Part shown: one piece after another, positions 43,780 through 51,766 of the stretch
Numbering within the stretch: the first letter of the stretch is position 1
Layout: the number at the start of each line of letters is the position of its first letter
Source of the DNA: Labrys sp. WJW
GTDB taxonomy: Bacteria > Pseudomonadota > Alphaproteobacteria > Rhizobiales > Labraceae
DNA: 64,000 nt
Assembly (NCBI RefSeq): GCF_001676615.1
Contig: NZ_LYXZ01000013.1
Location: 186,001 to 250,000 of the forward strand
Direction: 5' to 3'
Position numbers and translations under genes: made by a program
Notes under the pieces: model-generated
The model's input: only the letters and a program-made list of their open reading frames with translations
Database searches by the model: none
Told to the model about the DNA's origin: nothing

Positions 43780-45237
43780 TTACGTTTTGGGATGAGGTGA
43801 CGTGCCGACCGTCGACCGCGTGACGTCAAGCAAGGTCGCCGGGGAATTCTCATCCGCCACCATGAGCATCAGCCGGTCGGCCATCGCCCTGGCCAGGTCT
43901 CGATCATGGGTGATGAGCAGGATGGCGAGTTCATCCTCGTCGGCGACCTTTCGCAGATACCGGATGACCTGCTCTTGCACCGGCGGATCGAGACGCGAGG
44001 TTGGCTCGTCGGCGATCAGCATCTTCGGCCTCATCGCCAGTATGCGGACAAGCGCCAGGCGTTGCGCTTCACCGCCGCTGACCTGATGCGGTCGGCGGTG
44101 GAGCAGGTCTTGACGCAAGCCGAAGCGTTGCATCAATCCAGGTACTTCGCGAAAGCTGCGATCGCCGCCCGGCAGGCGACACAGGTCCTCGAGACTGCGC
44201 CCCAGGGACTGCCAGGGTGCGAATACCCGGGTCGGATCCTGGTGAAGCTTCTGAACGAGCCGGCCGCCTTCGGCAATCGGCCGCCGCACGCTGCCGCCGA
44301 GGGGCGAGATCAAGCCGAGCAGCGTTCGGCCCAGCGTCGTCTTGCCGATGCCGCTCTTTCCCAGGAGTGCCGAAATATGTCCCGCGTGGCAGTGAAAATT
44401 CAGGTCGTCGGCAAGGATCCTGCCGCCAACGCCGATGCGCAGGCGATTGGCCTCGATCACTTTCGGTGTGTGGGATCGCTGGTAGGGTCTGCGCTCCCAG
44501 GTCGAGGGGTCACTAGCCATGTATCGACGTGCATAATCCGTCCGTGGTTCATGCAAGACGGCATCGGCCGGTCCGGATTCGACGATCGTGTTTTCGTCGA
44601 CAAAGGCGGCATGATCGGCCAGCGATCGCACCAGGGCGATATCATGGGTGATCAGGAGGATCGCGCGGCCGCTCTGGCGCAGGGTCCTGAACACCTGGGC
44701 CACGATGTCCCGCCGGTCGGCATCGAGGCCTTTCGTCGGTTCGTCCGCAAGGACGATCCCGGCCCGCGTCACCGAGGCAATCGACGCCATCACGCGCTGG
44801 GCCATGCCACCGGATAATTCGAAGGGGCGTTTACGATGATGCTCGGTGTCGAGTTGCATCGCCGACAGCGCGGCGGCGGCTTCGTCCGATCGTCGGGGCG
44901 AAGCAATCTGCTCGGCGACCTGAGCCTTCGCACTCAACAAGGGCGCGAGCGCGTCGAGCGGTTCCTGAGGCAGCAGGAAGAGATCTTTCGCCCAGAGTGA
45001 CCGAAGCGCGTCGCGGTCGGCTGCGCTGTAGGTACGGCCGTTGACGACGATGCGGCCGGTGACGGCGACCCCGCTTGGGGCGAGCCCCATGATCGCGCTG
45101 CCGATAAGGCTTTTGCCGCTGCCGGTTTCACCCAGGATGGCCAGGATTTCCCCGGCGGCGAGACCCAGGGAGACATTCTCGACGATGACGCGGTCAGACG
45201 TTGCGATGGTGAGTTGTTCGACGACAAGGCTGTTCAC
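43780..45237 (-). CDS. dual-ATPase protein of a peptide/nickel-type ABC importer
   Basis: This 485-residue protein fuses the two ATPases that are separate in Dpp/Nik systems. Domain 1 has Walker A GETGSGKS, signature LSGGMAQR and Walker B IVLADEPTKGLD. Domain 2 has GKSGIGKTT, VSGGEAQR and MLIADEPTSRLD. Fused arrangements occur in GsiA- and YejF-type transporters. Domain 1 is DppD/NikD-like and domain 2 is NikE-like. The start is GTG, directly abutting the permease stop codon. The exporter gene follows after about 70 bases. Confidence 0.9.
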   Translation of the reverse strand: MNSLVVEQLTIATSDRVIVENVSLGLAAGEILAILGETGSGKSLIGSAIMGLAPSGVAVTGRIVVNGRTYSAADRDALRSLWAKDLFLLPQEPLDALAPLLSAKAQVAEQIASPRRSDEAAAALSAMQLDTEHHRKRPFELSGGMAQRVMASIASVTRAGIVLADEPTKGLDADRRDIVAQVFRTLRQSGRAILLITHDIALVRSLADHAAFVDENTIVESGPADAVLHEPRTDYARRYMASDPSTWERRPYQRSHTPKVIEANRLRIGVGGRILADDLNFHCHAGHISALLGKSGIGKTTLGRTLLGLISPLGGSVRRPIAEGGRLVQKLHQDPTRVFAPWQSLGRSLEDLCRLPGGDRSFREVPGLMQRFGLRQDLLHRRPHQVSGGEAQRLALVRILAMRPKMLIADEPTSRLDPPVQEQVIRYLRKVADEDELAILLITHDRDLARAMADRLMLMVADENSPATLLDVTRSTVGTSPHPKT

Positions 45238-46095
45238 TCAAGCGGCCTCCTCTATCCCCTGGCGTCTTGCGCTGTAATACTCGCCGATCAGCGTTGCCGA
45301 GAGCGTGCAAGCCAGAATGGCTGTGGCCGGTGCCAGCACCATATGCGGAGAGGTGCGGAAGAAGGTCATGGTTCCGGCGATCATCGCGCCCCATTCGGCA
45401 TCCGGCGGTCGAAGGCCGAGACCCAGGAAGCCGACGGACGAGATGGTAAGAACGTTGGCGCCGACGGCAAGCGCCCCCAGGGATGCCAGATAGGGGACGA
45501 TCGCCGGCAGAACATGCGTGCGGAATATGTAGGCGGAGCCGAAACCGAGCAGCCGGGATGCCTCGACGTGGTCGGTCGCCAGCTCGCGTGCCGTGATGGC
45601 CGTGGTGAGACGAGCGAAGCCCGGCCATTGCGACATCCACAGGCCGAAGACGATCGGGCCGATACCGCCGCCCAGCAGGCCCGAGACGAGGATGACGAAC
45701 AACAGGCTGGGGCAGGCTATGATCACGTCGGATAGCCGCATCACCACCTGCCGGATCCAGCCGGTGTGAAAGGCGGCGACGAATCCGAGCGCGAGACCGG
45801 TGGCGAGCGAGGCGAGGACACCGGCAGCCGCAATTCCCAGCGAGATGCGGGTTCCCGAGATTATCCGGGCCGCGATGCTTCGCCCGAGATTATCGGCGCC
45901 GAGGCGATATTCGGCCGATGGCGGTGCATAGGCGGCGGCCAGGACCTGGCGGTTTGGGTCGACTGTCAGCATCGACGGCCCGAACAAGGCAATGAGCAGC
46001 ATCGCGCCCAAGGGCAGGAAACCGAAAAGCAGGACGGCGAGCGGCGGTCGGCTCCGACGTATTATGGGGGATCGATCAGGCAACGGTACCGTCAT
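45238..46095 (-). CDS. ABC importer permease, DppC/NikC-like
   Basis: The 285-residue inner-membrane permease has an N-terminal helix followed by the DppC/NikC N-terminal extension (LTVDPNRQVLAAAYAPPSAEYRLGADN is broken here by the usual Pro-rich turn). The family segment LGADNLGRSIAARIISG and the EAA loop around ARELATDHVEASRLLGFG are visible. About six transmembrane helices are predicted. The ATG overlaps the stop of the upstream permease by four bases, and the dual ATPase starts immediately after its stop. Confidence 0.9.
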   Translation of the reverse strand: MTVPLPDRSPIIRRSRPPLAVLLFGFLPLGAMLLIALFGPSMLTVDPNRQVLAAAYAPPSAEYRLGADNLGRSIAARIISGTRISLGIAAAGVLASLATGLALGFVAAFHTGWIRQVVMRLSDVIIACPSLLFVILVSGLLGGGIGPIVFGLWMSQWPGFARLTTAITARELATDHVEASRLLGFGSAYIFRTHVLPAIVPYLASLGALAVGANVLTISSVGFLGLGLRPPDAEWGAMIAGTMTFFRTSPHMVLAPATAILACTLSATLIGEYYSARRQGIEEAA

Positions 46096-47054
46096 GGTTG
46101 CCGCCTTGCCGTAGCCAACCGCGGATCGAGCAGTTGCACGGTGACGTCGCTGAAACCATTGACGACGACCACGCCGATGCCGATGAGAAGCCCTGCGCCC
46201 ATGGCCATGGGTATGTCCGCGGCGAGCACGCTGTCGATCAGCTGGGTTCCCAGGCCATCGAGATTGAACAGCACGTCGATGACGACCAAGCCACCGATCG
46301 TATGGGCCACCAACGGCCCGAAATAAGCGATGACGGGCACGAGGGTCGGCCGCAGCGCGTGCATGAAGGTTATTCGCAACCAACTTTGCCCTTTTATCCG
46401 CCCATAGGTTGGATAGAAATCCTGCATCGTTCGAACCACTGCGTTGCGGGCAACGCGCGAAAGATCCGGCAGCAGCGCCAGAGCGAGTGTTGCCGAGGGC
46501 AGGATCGAATATCCGGGCTGATGATGGCCCGCTGCCGGCAGCCATCGCAGACTGATGGCGAACGTGGTGATCAGGATGATCCCGAGCAGAAATGACGGCA
46601 CGGACGACAGGATTGCGGAAACGAGGAGAAATCCCCGATCGACGATGCCGTCGCGCCGCATGCCTGCCGCAAAGCCAATGGCCAGGCTGAGAACCAGGGC
46701 CGCGCCAACGCCGATGATGGCGACATTTGCAGTCGTCTGGAAGCTGCGCCAGATCTCAGTGGCAACCTCTCGTCCACTGACCATCGACCGCCCCAACTGG
46801 CCGGTCAGCGCCGAGCCGATCCACCACCCGTATTGCACGATGATGGGCCGATCCAGCCCCGCGACCTGGCGAGCCTGATCCACCGCCTGCAAGGAGAGAC
46901 GCTCGCTGTAACGCGCTTCGGCAATGCGAAACGCGATGTCGCCAGGTGCCGTCTGTGCGGCGACGAATGCGAGGCTGGCGACCGCGAGGGCAACTCCCAG
47001 CGCCGCCAGCAGATGACCGACGACGACCCCGGCAACACTGCGAAAGGGCGACAC
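46092..47054 (-). CDS. ABC importer permease, DppB/NikB-like
   Basis: The 320-residue permease has the DppB pattern: an N-terminal helix, then a periplasmic region with APGDIAFRIAEARYS and QYGWWIGSALTGQLGRSM. The EAA loop is AVVRTMQDFYPTYGRIKGQS. The C-terminal LDPRLA motif is typical of this family. The start is GTG, two bases after the binding-protein stop. With the other permease it forms the membrane channel of a peptide, opine or nickel-chelate importer. Confidence 0.9.
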   Translation of the reverse strand: MSPFRSVAGVVVGHLLAALGVALAVASLAFVAAQTAPGDIAFRIAEARYSERLSLQAVDQARQVAGLDRPIIVQYGWWIGSALTGQLGRSMVSGREVATEIWRSFQTTANVAIIGVGAALVLSLAIGFAAGMRRDGIVDRGFLLVSAILSSVPSFLLGIILITTFAISLRWLPAAGHHQPGYSILPSATLALALLPDLSRVARNAVVRTMQDFYPTYGRIKGQSWLRITFMHALRPTLVPVIAYFGPLVAHTIGGLVVIDVLFNLDGLGTQLIDSVLAADIPMAMGAGLLIGIGVVVVNGFSDVTVQLLDPRLATARRQP

Positions 47055-47056
47055 GC

Positions 47057-48616
47057 TCAGTCAGCCCATTTGACGCGATCGATCCAGAAGCTCAATTCCA
47101 GGGCGTCGACCGGCACGCTGTCGTATTCTATCCGATCGGATATCGAGACGTTGTAGTCGTACCAGACCAGCGGCAGGACCGGCAGGTCGCCGTTGGCGAG
47201 GGTTCGAATCTTGTCGTGGGCTGCCGCGCGATCGGCTTCCTTCGTGGCGGCAAGATAGTCGTTGAGGGCGCTTTCCAGCTTGGGATTGTGATAGTTGATG
47301 CCACCCCACACGGCTTTCTGCGCAGTTGCTTTGCCATAATCCACGAGCAGGGTGGCCACGGGATCGGGTACCGCGCCATAGTTGCGCCGGGTAAGGCCGA
47401 AGACAAAACTGCCATTGGCGACGGATTCCAGGACCTGTGCCTGGCTGCCATTCTCCAGGAGAACCTCGATACCGACTTCGGCGAGCTGTGCCTGGATCGC
47501 CTGCACCAGCGGTGTCATTTCCGGCTGTTTTCCAACGATGACCATGAAGGAGAAACGCTTTCCCTGGCGGGCAAGGATGCCATCTGGTCCCGGAGCCCAG
47601 TCCGCCCCCGCCAACAACCGCTTGGCTTCCTCGACATTGCGTTCGATTGGAGGCAGGTTGGCATCGTGCCAGCCTGGAAACGCTGGCGAGAAGAGTTGGT
47701 TGGCGGCTGCCTTGGGATTGCGGAACAGGGCCGCGGCAATGCCTTGCCGGTCGAGCGCAAGCGAGACAGCCCTGCGAACCGCCACGTCATCGAACCGACT
47801 ATCGCCGGCATTGTAGATCGGCCCCAGAATACGCGCGGTCTGAACCTGCTTGATACGGACCCCTCCGCTGCCCTCCACTCTATCGCGCAGGACTTGCGGC
47901 AGACCCAACACGAGATCCGCCTGTCCCGCCTCGGCCATGTTGGCGATCGTGTCGGGCGAGGTGGCGCCGGTGAAATGAACCTTGGAAATGTTCGCTGGGG
48001 TGCCCCAGTAGTCAGGAAAGGCCTCCAGATCCACGGAGGTCTTGCCGTCGATATTGGTGATCCGATAGGGGCCGGTGCCGATTATCTGGGTCACCGTGCC
48101 GTCCTTGGCATAGGCTGACGGCGCCAGGATGATGGCGGCACCGTCCGTAAAAAAGGCTGGCAGGAGACTGAACGGCCGCTCGAGGGCGATGACCACCGTC
48201 TGGCCCTCGGCGCTGACGGACGCAATTGGCAGCTGCGAGACCATCTCCGTATTGTTGCGGGACTTGCGCTGCATATTGATGGCATCCCGGACCAATCCGG
48301 GACTCAGCACGGATCCATCATGGAAGCGCACGCCCTCGCGGATCGAAAAGGACCAGATCAATCCGTCGTCGCTGACTGACCAGCTTCTGGCGAGCTCCGG
48401 AGCCAGGTTGCCCCGGGGGTCGGTTCCGACCAGCGTTTCGGCGACGCGCAACCGGCGGAAATGGTAGCCCGTGTCGTCTGGCATCAGACTGGTGATCTCG
48501 CGAGGCGAGACGATCTGAAGAATGCGATCCTGCCTTGCCCAAGCCGAGCGACCGAGCACGACGGCGGCGGTGCCGAGCGCCAGGGGTGCGGTAAGCACCG
48601 CTCTTCTGGACATCAT
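47057..48616 (-). CDS. Tat-type solute-binding protein of the peptide/nickel family
   Basis: This family 5 (SBP_bac_5) binding protein is 519 residues from the ATG at 48616, which has GGGAG about eight bases upstream. The N-terminus is a twin-arginine-like signal (MSRRAVLTAPLALG) ending near AWARQ. The family opening is visible as VAETLVGTDPRGNLAPELARSW, followed by FSIREGVRFHDGS. Ligands of this family include peptides, opines, glutathione and metal chelates, and sequence alone does not decide between them. A 14-bp operator-like repeat lies about 120 bases upstream. Confidence 0.88.
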   Translation of the reverse strand: MMSRRAVLTAPLALGTAAVVLGRSAWARQDRILQIVSPREITSLMPDDTGYHFRRLRVAETLVGTDPRGNLAPELARSWSVSDDGLIWSFSIREGVRFHDGSVLSPGLVRDAINMQRKSRNNTEMVSQLPIASVSAEGQTVVIALERPFSLLPAFFTDGAAIILAPSAYAKDGTVTQIIGTGPYRITNIDGKTSVDLEAFPDYWGTPANISKVHFTGATSPDTIANMAEAGQADLVLGLPQVLRDRVEGSGGVRIKQVQTARILGPIYNAGDSRFDDVAVRRAVSLALDRQGIAAALFRNPKAAANQLFSPAFPGWHDANLPPIERNVEEAKRLLAGADWAPGPDGILARQGKRFSFMVIVGKQPEMTPLVQAIQAQLAEVGIEVLLENGSQAQVLESVANGSFVFGLTRRNYGAVPDPVATLLVDYGKATAQKAVWGGINYHNPKLESALNDYLAATKEADRAAAHDKIRTLANGDLPVLPLVWYDYNVSISDRIEYDSVPVDALELSFWIDRVKWAD

Positions 48617-48738
48617 GGATGAGGCTCCCGGAATGTGCGGGGGCATGATCGCGATGCCGGATAGAGGTTGCCGGTTCCGGGCAACCCGTTTTTTCCGGCC
48701 CATCACAACTTTTGGCCGCCACTCGATCACTATCTTGC

Positions 48739-48752
48739 GTAGTGACAGCTAC
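48739..48752. promoter_or_regulatory. 14-bp near-palindrome upstream of the importer operon
   Basis: GTAGTGACAGCTAC lies 123 bases before the binding-protein start. It shares 13 of 14 bases with two other sites of the locus (43731-43744 and 48910-48923). Just beside it, ACCTT and AAGGT arms (48764-48777) form a further small inverted repeat. Together they are likely operator elements for the importer promoter. Confidence 0.55.
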
Positions 48753-48909
48753 CATTCCTATTCACCTTAATCAAGGTAAAGCTATTTAATTCATAAGTTA
48801 AAATCGTTCTAATCTACGCAATATTGACAATTTGGCTGCTTGGTAATTGGAGAAATACGTATAGCTGGAACCGAGGCGAACGGGGTGCCGGCCAGGACCG
48901 GATGGAAAT

Positions 48910-48923
48910 GTAGTGATAGCTAC
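48910..48923. promoter_or_regulatory. 14-bp near-palindrome between rpiR and the importer operon
   Basis: GTAGTGATAGCTAC lies 22 bases beyond the rpiR-type stop codon and 171 bases from the first site at 48739. Two sites at this separation upstream of one promoter would allow looping or cooperative binding by a dimeric or tetrameric RpiR-family protein. The 214 bases between 48731 and 48944 are AT-rich and otherwise non-coding. Confidence 0.5.
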
Positions 48924-48944
48924 GTTCCGGCCGGAGCTCGGGCA

Positions 48945-49787
48945 CTATTCGCTGCGCTGCAGTTCGTCGCGCAGGTCGCGCAGGCGGCGTGCCGTTTCCA
49001 TGGCACGCTGGGGGTTCTGCTTCGTGAGCGACAGCACAATGGTCTCAAGGGCCAGCAGGATCGTCCCATACAGCGTCATGTTTCCGACTTCCGTGCGCGG
49101 GACTTCCAGTATCGCCTGCGCACCATGGGCCAATCGGCCTGCCGGATTGTCCGTTATGACGACGAGTTGTCCGCCTACCTTCTGAAGCTCCGTCTTGATG
49201 AGCAGGCTCTCCTTGAGAACCTTGCCATATGCGATGAGGATGACGGTGTCGCCCTTCCGAAGGCCCAAGAGTTCGTCTGCAAAGGCATGGCCCGCATCCT
49301 GCATCGCGAAGCTGGATCGGCCGATGCGGGCGAGATGCGTCGCGGTTTGTTGGGCCAGCCGATTTGGTGGTCCTCCCCCGAAAAGTCCGATCCGATCGGC
49401 GTCGTGCAGAAGTCGTGCCGCAGTTTCCAATTGGTCCGGTAGGGAGGATCGGGATAGCTTCTCGAGCATCTTGGCATAGGCCTCGATGACGAGCTGGAAA
49501 GGCGTTCGGCCGTGTTCCTGAGTGAGCTCACTCAGGGTAACACCAACCTTTTCCACCGGCGTGCGAGCACCCGCGTCAAGCTTCTCTGCGATCGCGGTCT
49601 TGAGGTGGGGTAGTCCGTCGAAGCCGAGCGACTGGATCGCCCGGATGACAGTTGCGTCGGAGGCATCGATCTTGGCGGCCAAATCGAGCGCAGAACTAAC
49701 CAGCACCGCGTTCGGATGTTGCTCGACATAGGTCAGAAGTCGGCGTGCAGCGCCACTGAGACGCCGTCCGTCCTGTAGTTCGAGCAT
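48945..49787 (-). CDS. RpiR-family transcriptional regulator
   Basis: The 280-residue product has an N-terminal RpiR helix-turn-helix (residues 10-70, with ALDLAAKIDASDATVIRAIQSLGFDGL) and a C-terminal SIS domain (RIGLFGGGPPNRLAQQTATHL, GDTVILIAYGKV). SIS domains usually bind sugar phosphates or related ligands. I prefer ATG 49787, which has GGAG at seven bases, over the upstream start at 49811. It is read in the same direction as the importer operon, immediately upstream, and the repeated 14-bp sites make it the likely regulator. Confidence 0.87.
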   Translation of the reverse strand: MLELQDGRRLSGAARRLLTYVEQHPNAVLVSSALDLAAKIDASDATVIRAIQSLGFDGLPHLKTAIAEKLDAGARTPVEKVGVTLSELTQEHGRTPFQLVIEAYAKMLEKLSRSSLPDQLETAARLLHDADRIGLFGGGPPNRLAQQTATHLARIGRSSFAMQDAGHAFADELLGLRKGDTVILIAYGKVLKESLLIKTELQKVGGQLVVITDNPAGRLAHGAQAILEVPRTEVGNMTLYGTILLALETIVLSLTKQNPQRAMETARRLRDLRDELQRSE

Positions 49788-49918
49788 GTCACGTCTCCGC
49801 AATATGGTCATGGTTGCCGGTCACTTAACGGCCACTAGGACAGAAGCGCCCGCCCCGGTGCTGGCGTAGGGGCGTCAACCCGAATAGGTATTCCATTCCT
49901 CGCCGACAAGCGTGAACT

Positions 49919-50152
49919 TCATGTCTCGATCGGCGCCTCAATGTGCGGGTGTTGTTTGGCCTGCTGCAACCCGCTCTTTAGGCTGACCAGAAGGATGTTG
50001 TGCTCGGCATCTCGAAACCACTCCGAGGCGGCGGCAAGCCTGATCGATTGGGCGGGGACGTCGTTCATGATGAGCCTCATGCCCATTTCATGGGTGAATT
50101 TGCGCCGAAGCGTCGGGATCTCAGGTAAAGACGGCTCTTCAGGAGTGAACAT
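49919..50152 (-). CDS. possible small protein, 77 residues
   Basis: This minus-strand frame encodes a hydrophilic 77-residue protein that I do not recognise. It has no signal peptide, begins MFTPEEPSLPEIPTLRRKF and has a central amphipathic helix (RLAAASEWFRDAEHNILLV). No good ribosome site is visible before the ATG, so support is limited to protein-like composition. It sits upstream of the rpiR gene on the same strand. Nothing else coding is seen between 49788 and 50296. Confidence 0.35.
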   Translation of the reverse strand: MFTPEEPSLPEIPTLRRKFTHEMGMRLIMNDVPAQSIRLAAASEWFRDAEHNILLVSLKSGLQQAKQHPHIEAPIET

Positions 50153-50230
50153 CGCTTAAGGAATCGATTTCAATGAGCGGAAACAAAAAACATGCAAAAG
50201 AAGTTAATTATGTTTTATCGTTCTGAATTC

Positions 50231-50236
50231 TATAAT
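50231..50236 (+). promoter_or_regulatory. candidate -10 box of the low-GC lipoprotein gene
   Basis: A perfect TATAAT lies 61 bases before the lipoprotein start, in a very AT-rich stretch (50160-50296). No strong -35 box is at the ideal distance (TTATGT at 50208-50213 is the best), so this remains a weak call. Confidence 0.3.
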
Positions 50237-50296
50237 ATTGCTTCAAATAAATCCATTGCTTGAGTCAGCAGGTGTAAATTTATTAGAGGGAATACA

Positions 50297-50698
50297 ATGA
50301 AAATTCGGGGCTTTACGGCCGCTCTCGTGTTGCTGGCGATCTTAAGTACGAGTTGCACGACACTCGGATTCAAAAGCCAAAAGAGGGTAAAATCTGGGCA
50401 GGAAGTCAGTGCTGGCTTTTGGTATCATGGGAACTCGGAGTGCAAATCCGCAGGATTTCCGAAAATAAAAATTGAATCATCAACGATGCACGGCACTCTT
50501 CGTTTTGTAGCAGGCAAAGGATATCCCGATTACAATTCTCGGAATCCGCTAAGAAAATGCAACAAGAACCTCATCGATGGTGTGTGGATATACTATAGAG
50601 CTCCGCAGGAATATCATGGGGAAGACGTTGTCTTGGTTAAAATTGAATGGCCTAACGGAGCTACAAATTACTACGGTAGTAAAATAATGATTGAATAA
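50297..50698 (+). CDS. low-GC lipoprotein of unknown function
   Basis: The 133-residue product has a lipoprotein signal peptide with the lipobox LSTSC at about residues 16-20. The mature domain is beta-rich with two further cysteines (ECKSAGFPKIKIES and RKCNKNLIDG) and no recognisable family. GAGGG precedes the ATG. Its base composition is far more AT-rich than its neighbours, suggesting recent acquisition. It is flanked by a candidate promoter and a possible terminator, so it is probably a single-gene unit. Confidence 0.65.
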   Translation: MKIRGFTAALVLLAILSTSCTTLGFKSQKRVKSGQEVSAGFWYHGNSECKSAGFPKIKIESSTMHGTLRFVAGKGYPDYNSRNPLRKCNKNLIDGVWIYYRAPQEYHGEDVVLVKIEWPNGATNYYGSKIMIE

Positions 50699-50761
50699 GA
50701 ATATGTCTTTGTTCGCCATTTGAGAGCTTCGTGAACGTATTGATAGGGTATGGGAAGAGTT

Positions 50762-50785
50762 CTGCTCCGTGGGAGCAGTTTCTCT
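50762..50785 (+). terminator. possible intrinsic terminator after the lipoprotein gene
   Basis: CTGCTCC (50762-50768) and GGAGCAG (50772-50778) form a seven-base-pair GC-rich hairpin with a three-base loop, followed by TTTCTCTC. The U-tract is imperfect. It lies 64 bases beyond the stop codon. The rest of 50699-50965 shows no gene. Confidence 0.45.
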
Positions 50786-50965
50786 CAACCCTTCCAACGG
50801 TAGCGTTCTAGTTCCGGCGAATAGAGAGGAAATTCGATCGAGGATTGGCCTCGCGAGCCCAAGGGCCTTCAGCCCGGAAAATCCTCCAGCCGGGGCGGCC
50901 CAGATTCCGGGAGCACTTTTCTTCCTCCAAGGCACCTGAAGGCGCAACGGTCGCGCGGTGTGCAA

Positions 50966-51006
50966 GCTGGAATATGTCTAAATCATTGGTCTTGCAGGGG
51001 TATTTT
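50966..51006 (+). promoter_or_regulatory. conserved element upstream of the second fecI
   Basis: This is the counterpart of the element at 31921-31960. It contains GTCTAAATCATTG at 50976-50988, TTGCAGG at 50992-50998 and TATTTT at 51001-51006. The TCTAAATCATTG core is identical in both. It ends about 145 bases before the second fecI start. The surrounding sequences are otherwise unrelated, so the match is unlikely to be simple duplication. Confidence 0.5.
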
Positions 51007-51149
51007 AGGAGCTATAGGTATTGCAGCACTTGATGTGATCGTCATCAAACTGAAGACTCTGGTCGAGCGTGCTGTCAAATGATCAATGTTGTCGTCCATG
51101 ATACCTCTAGCGTGACGGTGTTGCTGTATTTCTGTGGGCTGGGCGTCTG

Positions 51150-51662
51150 ATGCGCGAGCTCGACGTGCACTATGGCCTCTATGTCAGCAATCGTTCAGCC
51201 TTGATCGAGTACGCAACGCCTATTCTCGGCTCCCGTGAAGCGGCCGAGGACATCGTACAGGATGCCTTCCTCAAGTTTTTCCCCTCGACGGGAAATGGCT
51301 TGGGCACCGAGCACGCGCTCGCCTATCTCTACCGCATTGTTCGCAATCTTTCCTTTGACGCACTGAAGCGCCGGAAAGTCGAAAAGCGAGTGGCCAAGGA
51401 CGACGGCCCCTATTGGGCTCTTCCTCAGATGAAGCCCACGCCTGAAGAATCCTTGCTGCTGGGTGATCACATCAAGATCGTATCGGATATCCTCGCTTCG
51501 CTTCCGCTGGAGGTGCGGGTTGCAGCCGAAATGCATCGTTTTGGCGGCTTCACCCTCGACGAAGTGGCCGAGCATCTGGATATATCCGTCGCGACGGCCC
51601 ATCGGCATGTCCGCACCGTGCTTTTGCGGATCGCGATGAAGATCGAGCGGGACAATATCTGA
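51150..51662 (+). CDS. fecI: FecI-type ECF sigma factor (second copy)
   Basis: This 170-residue ECF sigma factor heads the second cell-surface signalling operon. Region 2 is at residues 10-75 (LGSREAAEDIVQDAFLKFF, LYRIVRNLSFDALKRRK). Region 4 lies near 110-165 (LASLPLEVRVAAEMHRFGG, VAEHLDISVATAHRHVR). It differs clearly in sequence from the first FecI of the window, so the two are paralogues with separate specificities rather than a recent duplication. The sequence between 51007 and 51149 has no gene. Confidence 0.9.
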   Translation: MRELDVHYGLYVSNRSALIEYATPILGSREAAEDIVQDAFLKFFPSTGNGLGTEHALAYLYRIVRNLSFDALKRRKVEKRVAKDDGPYWALPQMKPTPEESLLLGDHIKIVSDILASLPLEVRVAAEMHRFGGFTLDEVAEHLDISVATAHRHVRTVLLRIAMKIERDNI

Positions 51663-51766
51663 CCCCTCTCATCGGTTTGAGAAAAAAATTTGCCCGTCGA
51701 TCGTCTTTTGGACTGAAGCGGATAAAGTTGCGCGCCATGCCCGGTGACGGCATCAAATGACCAGGA

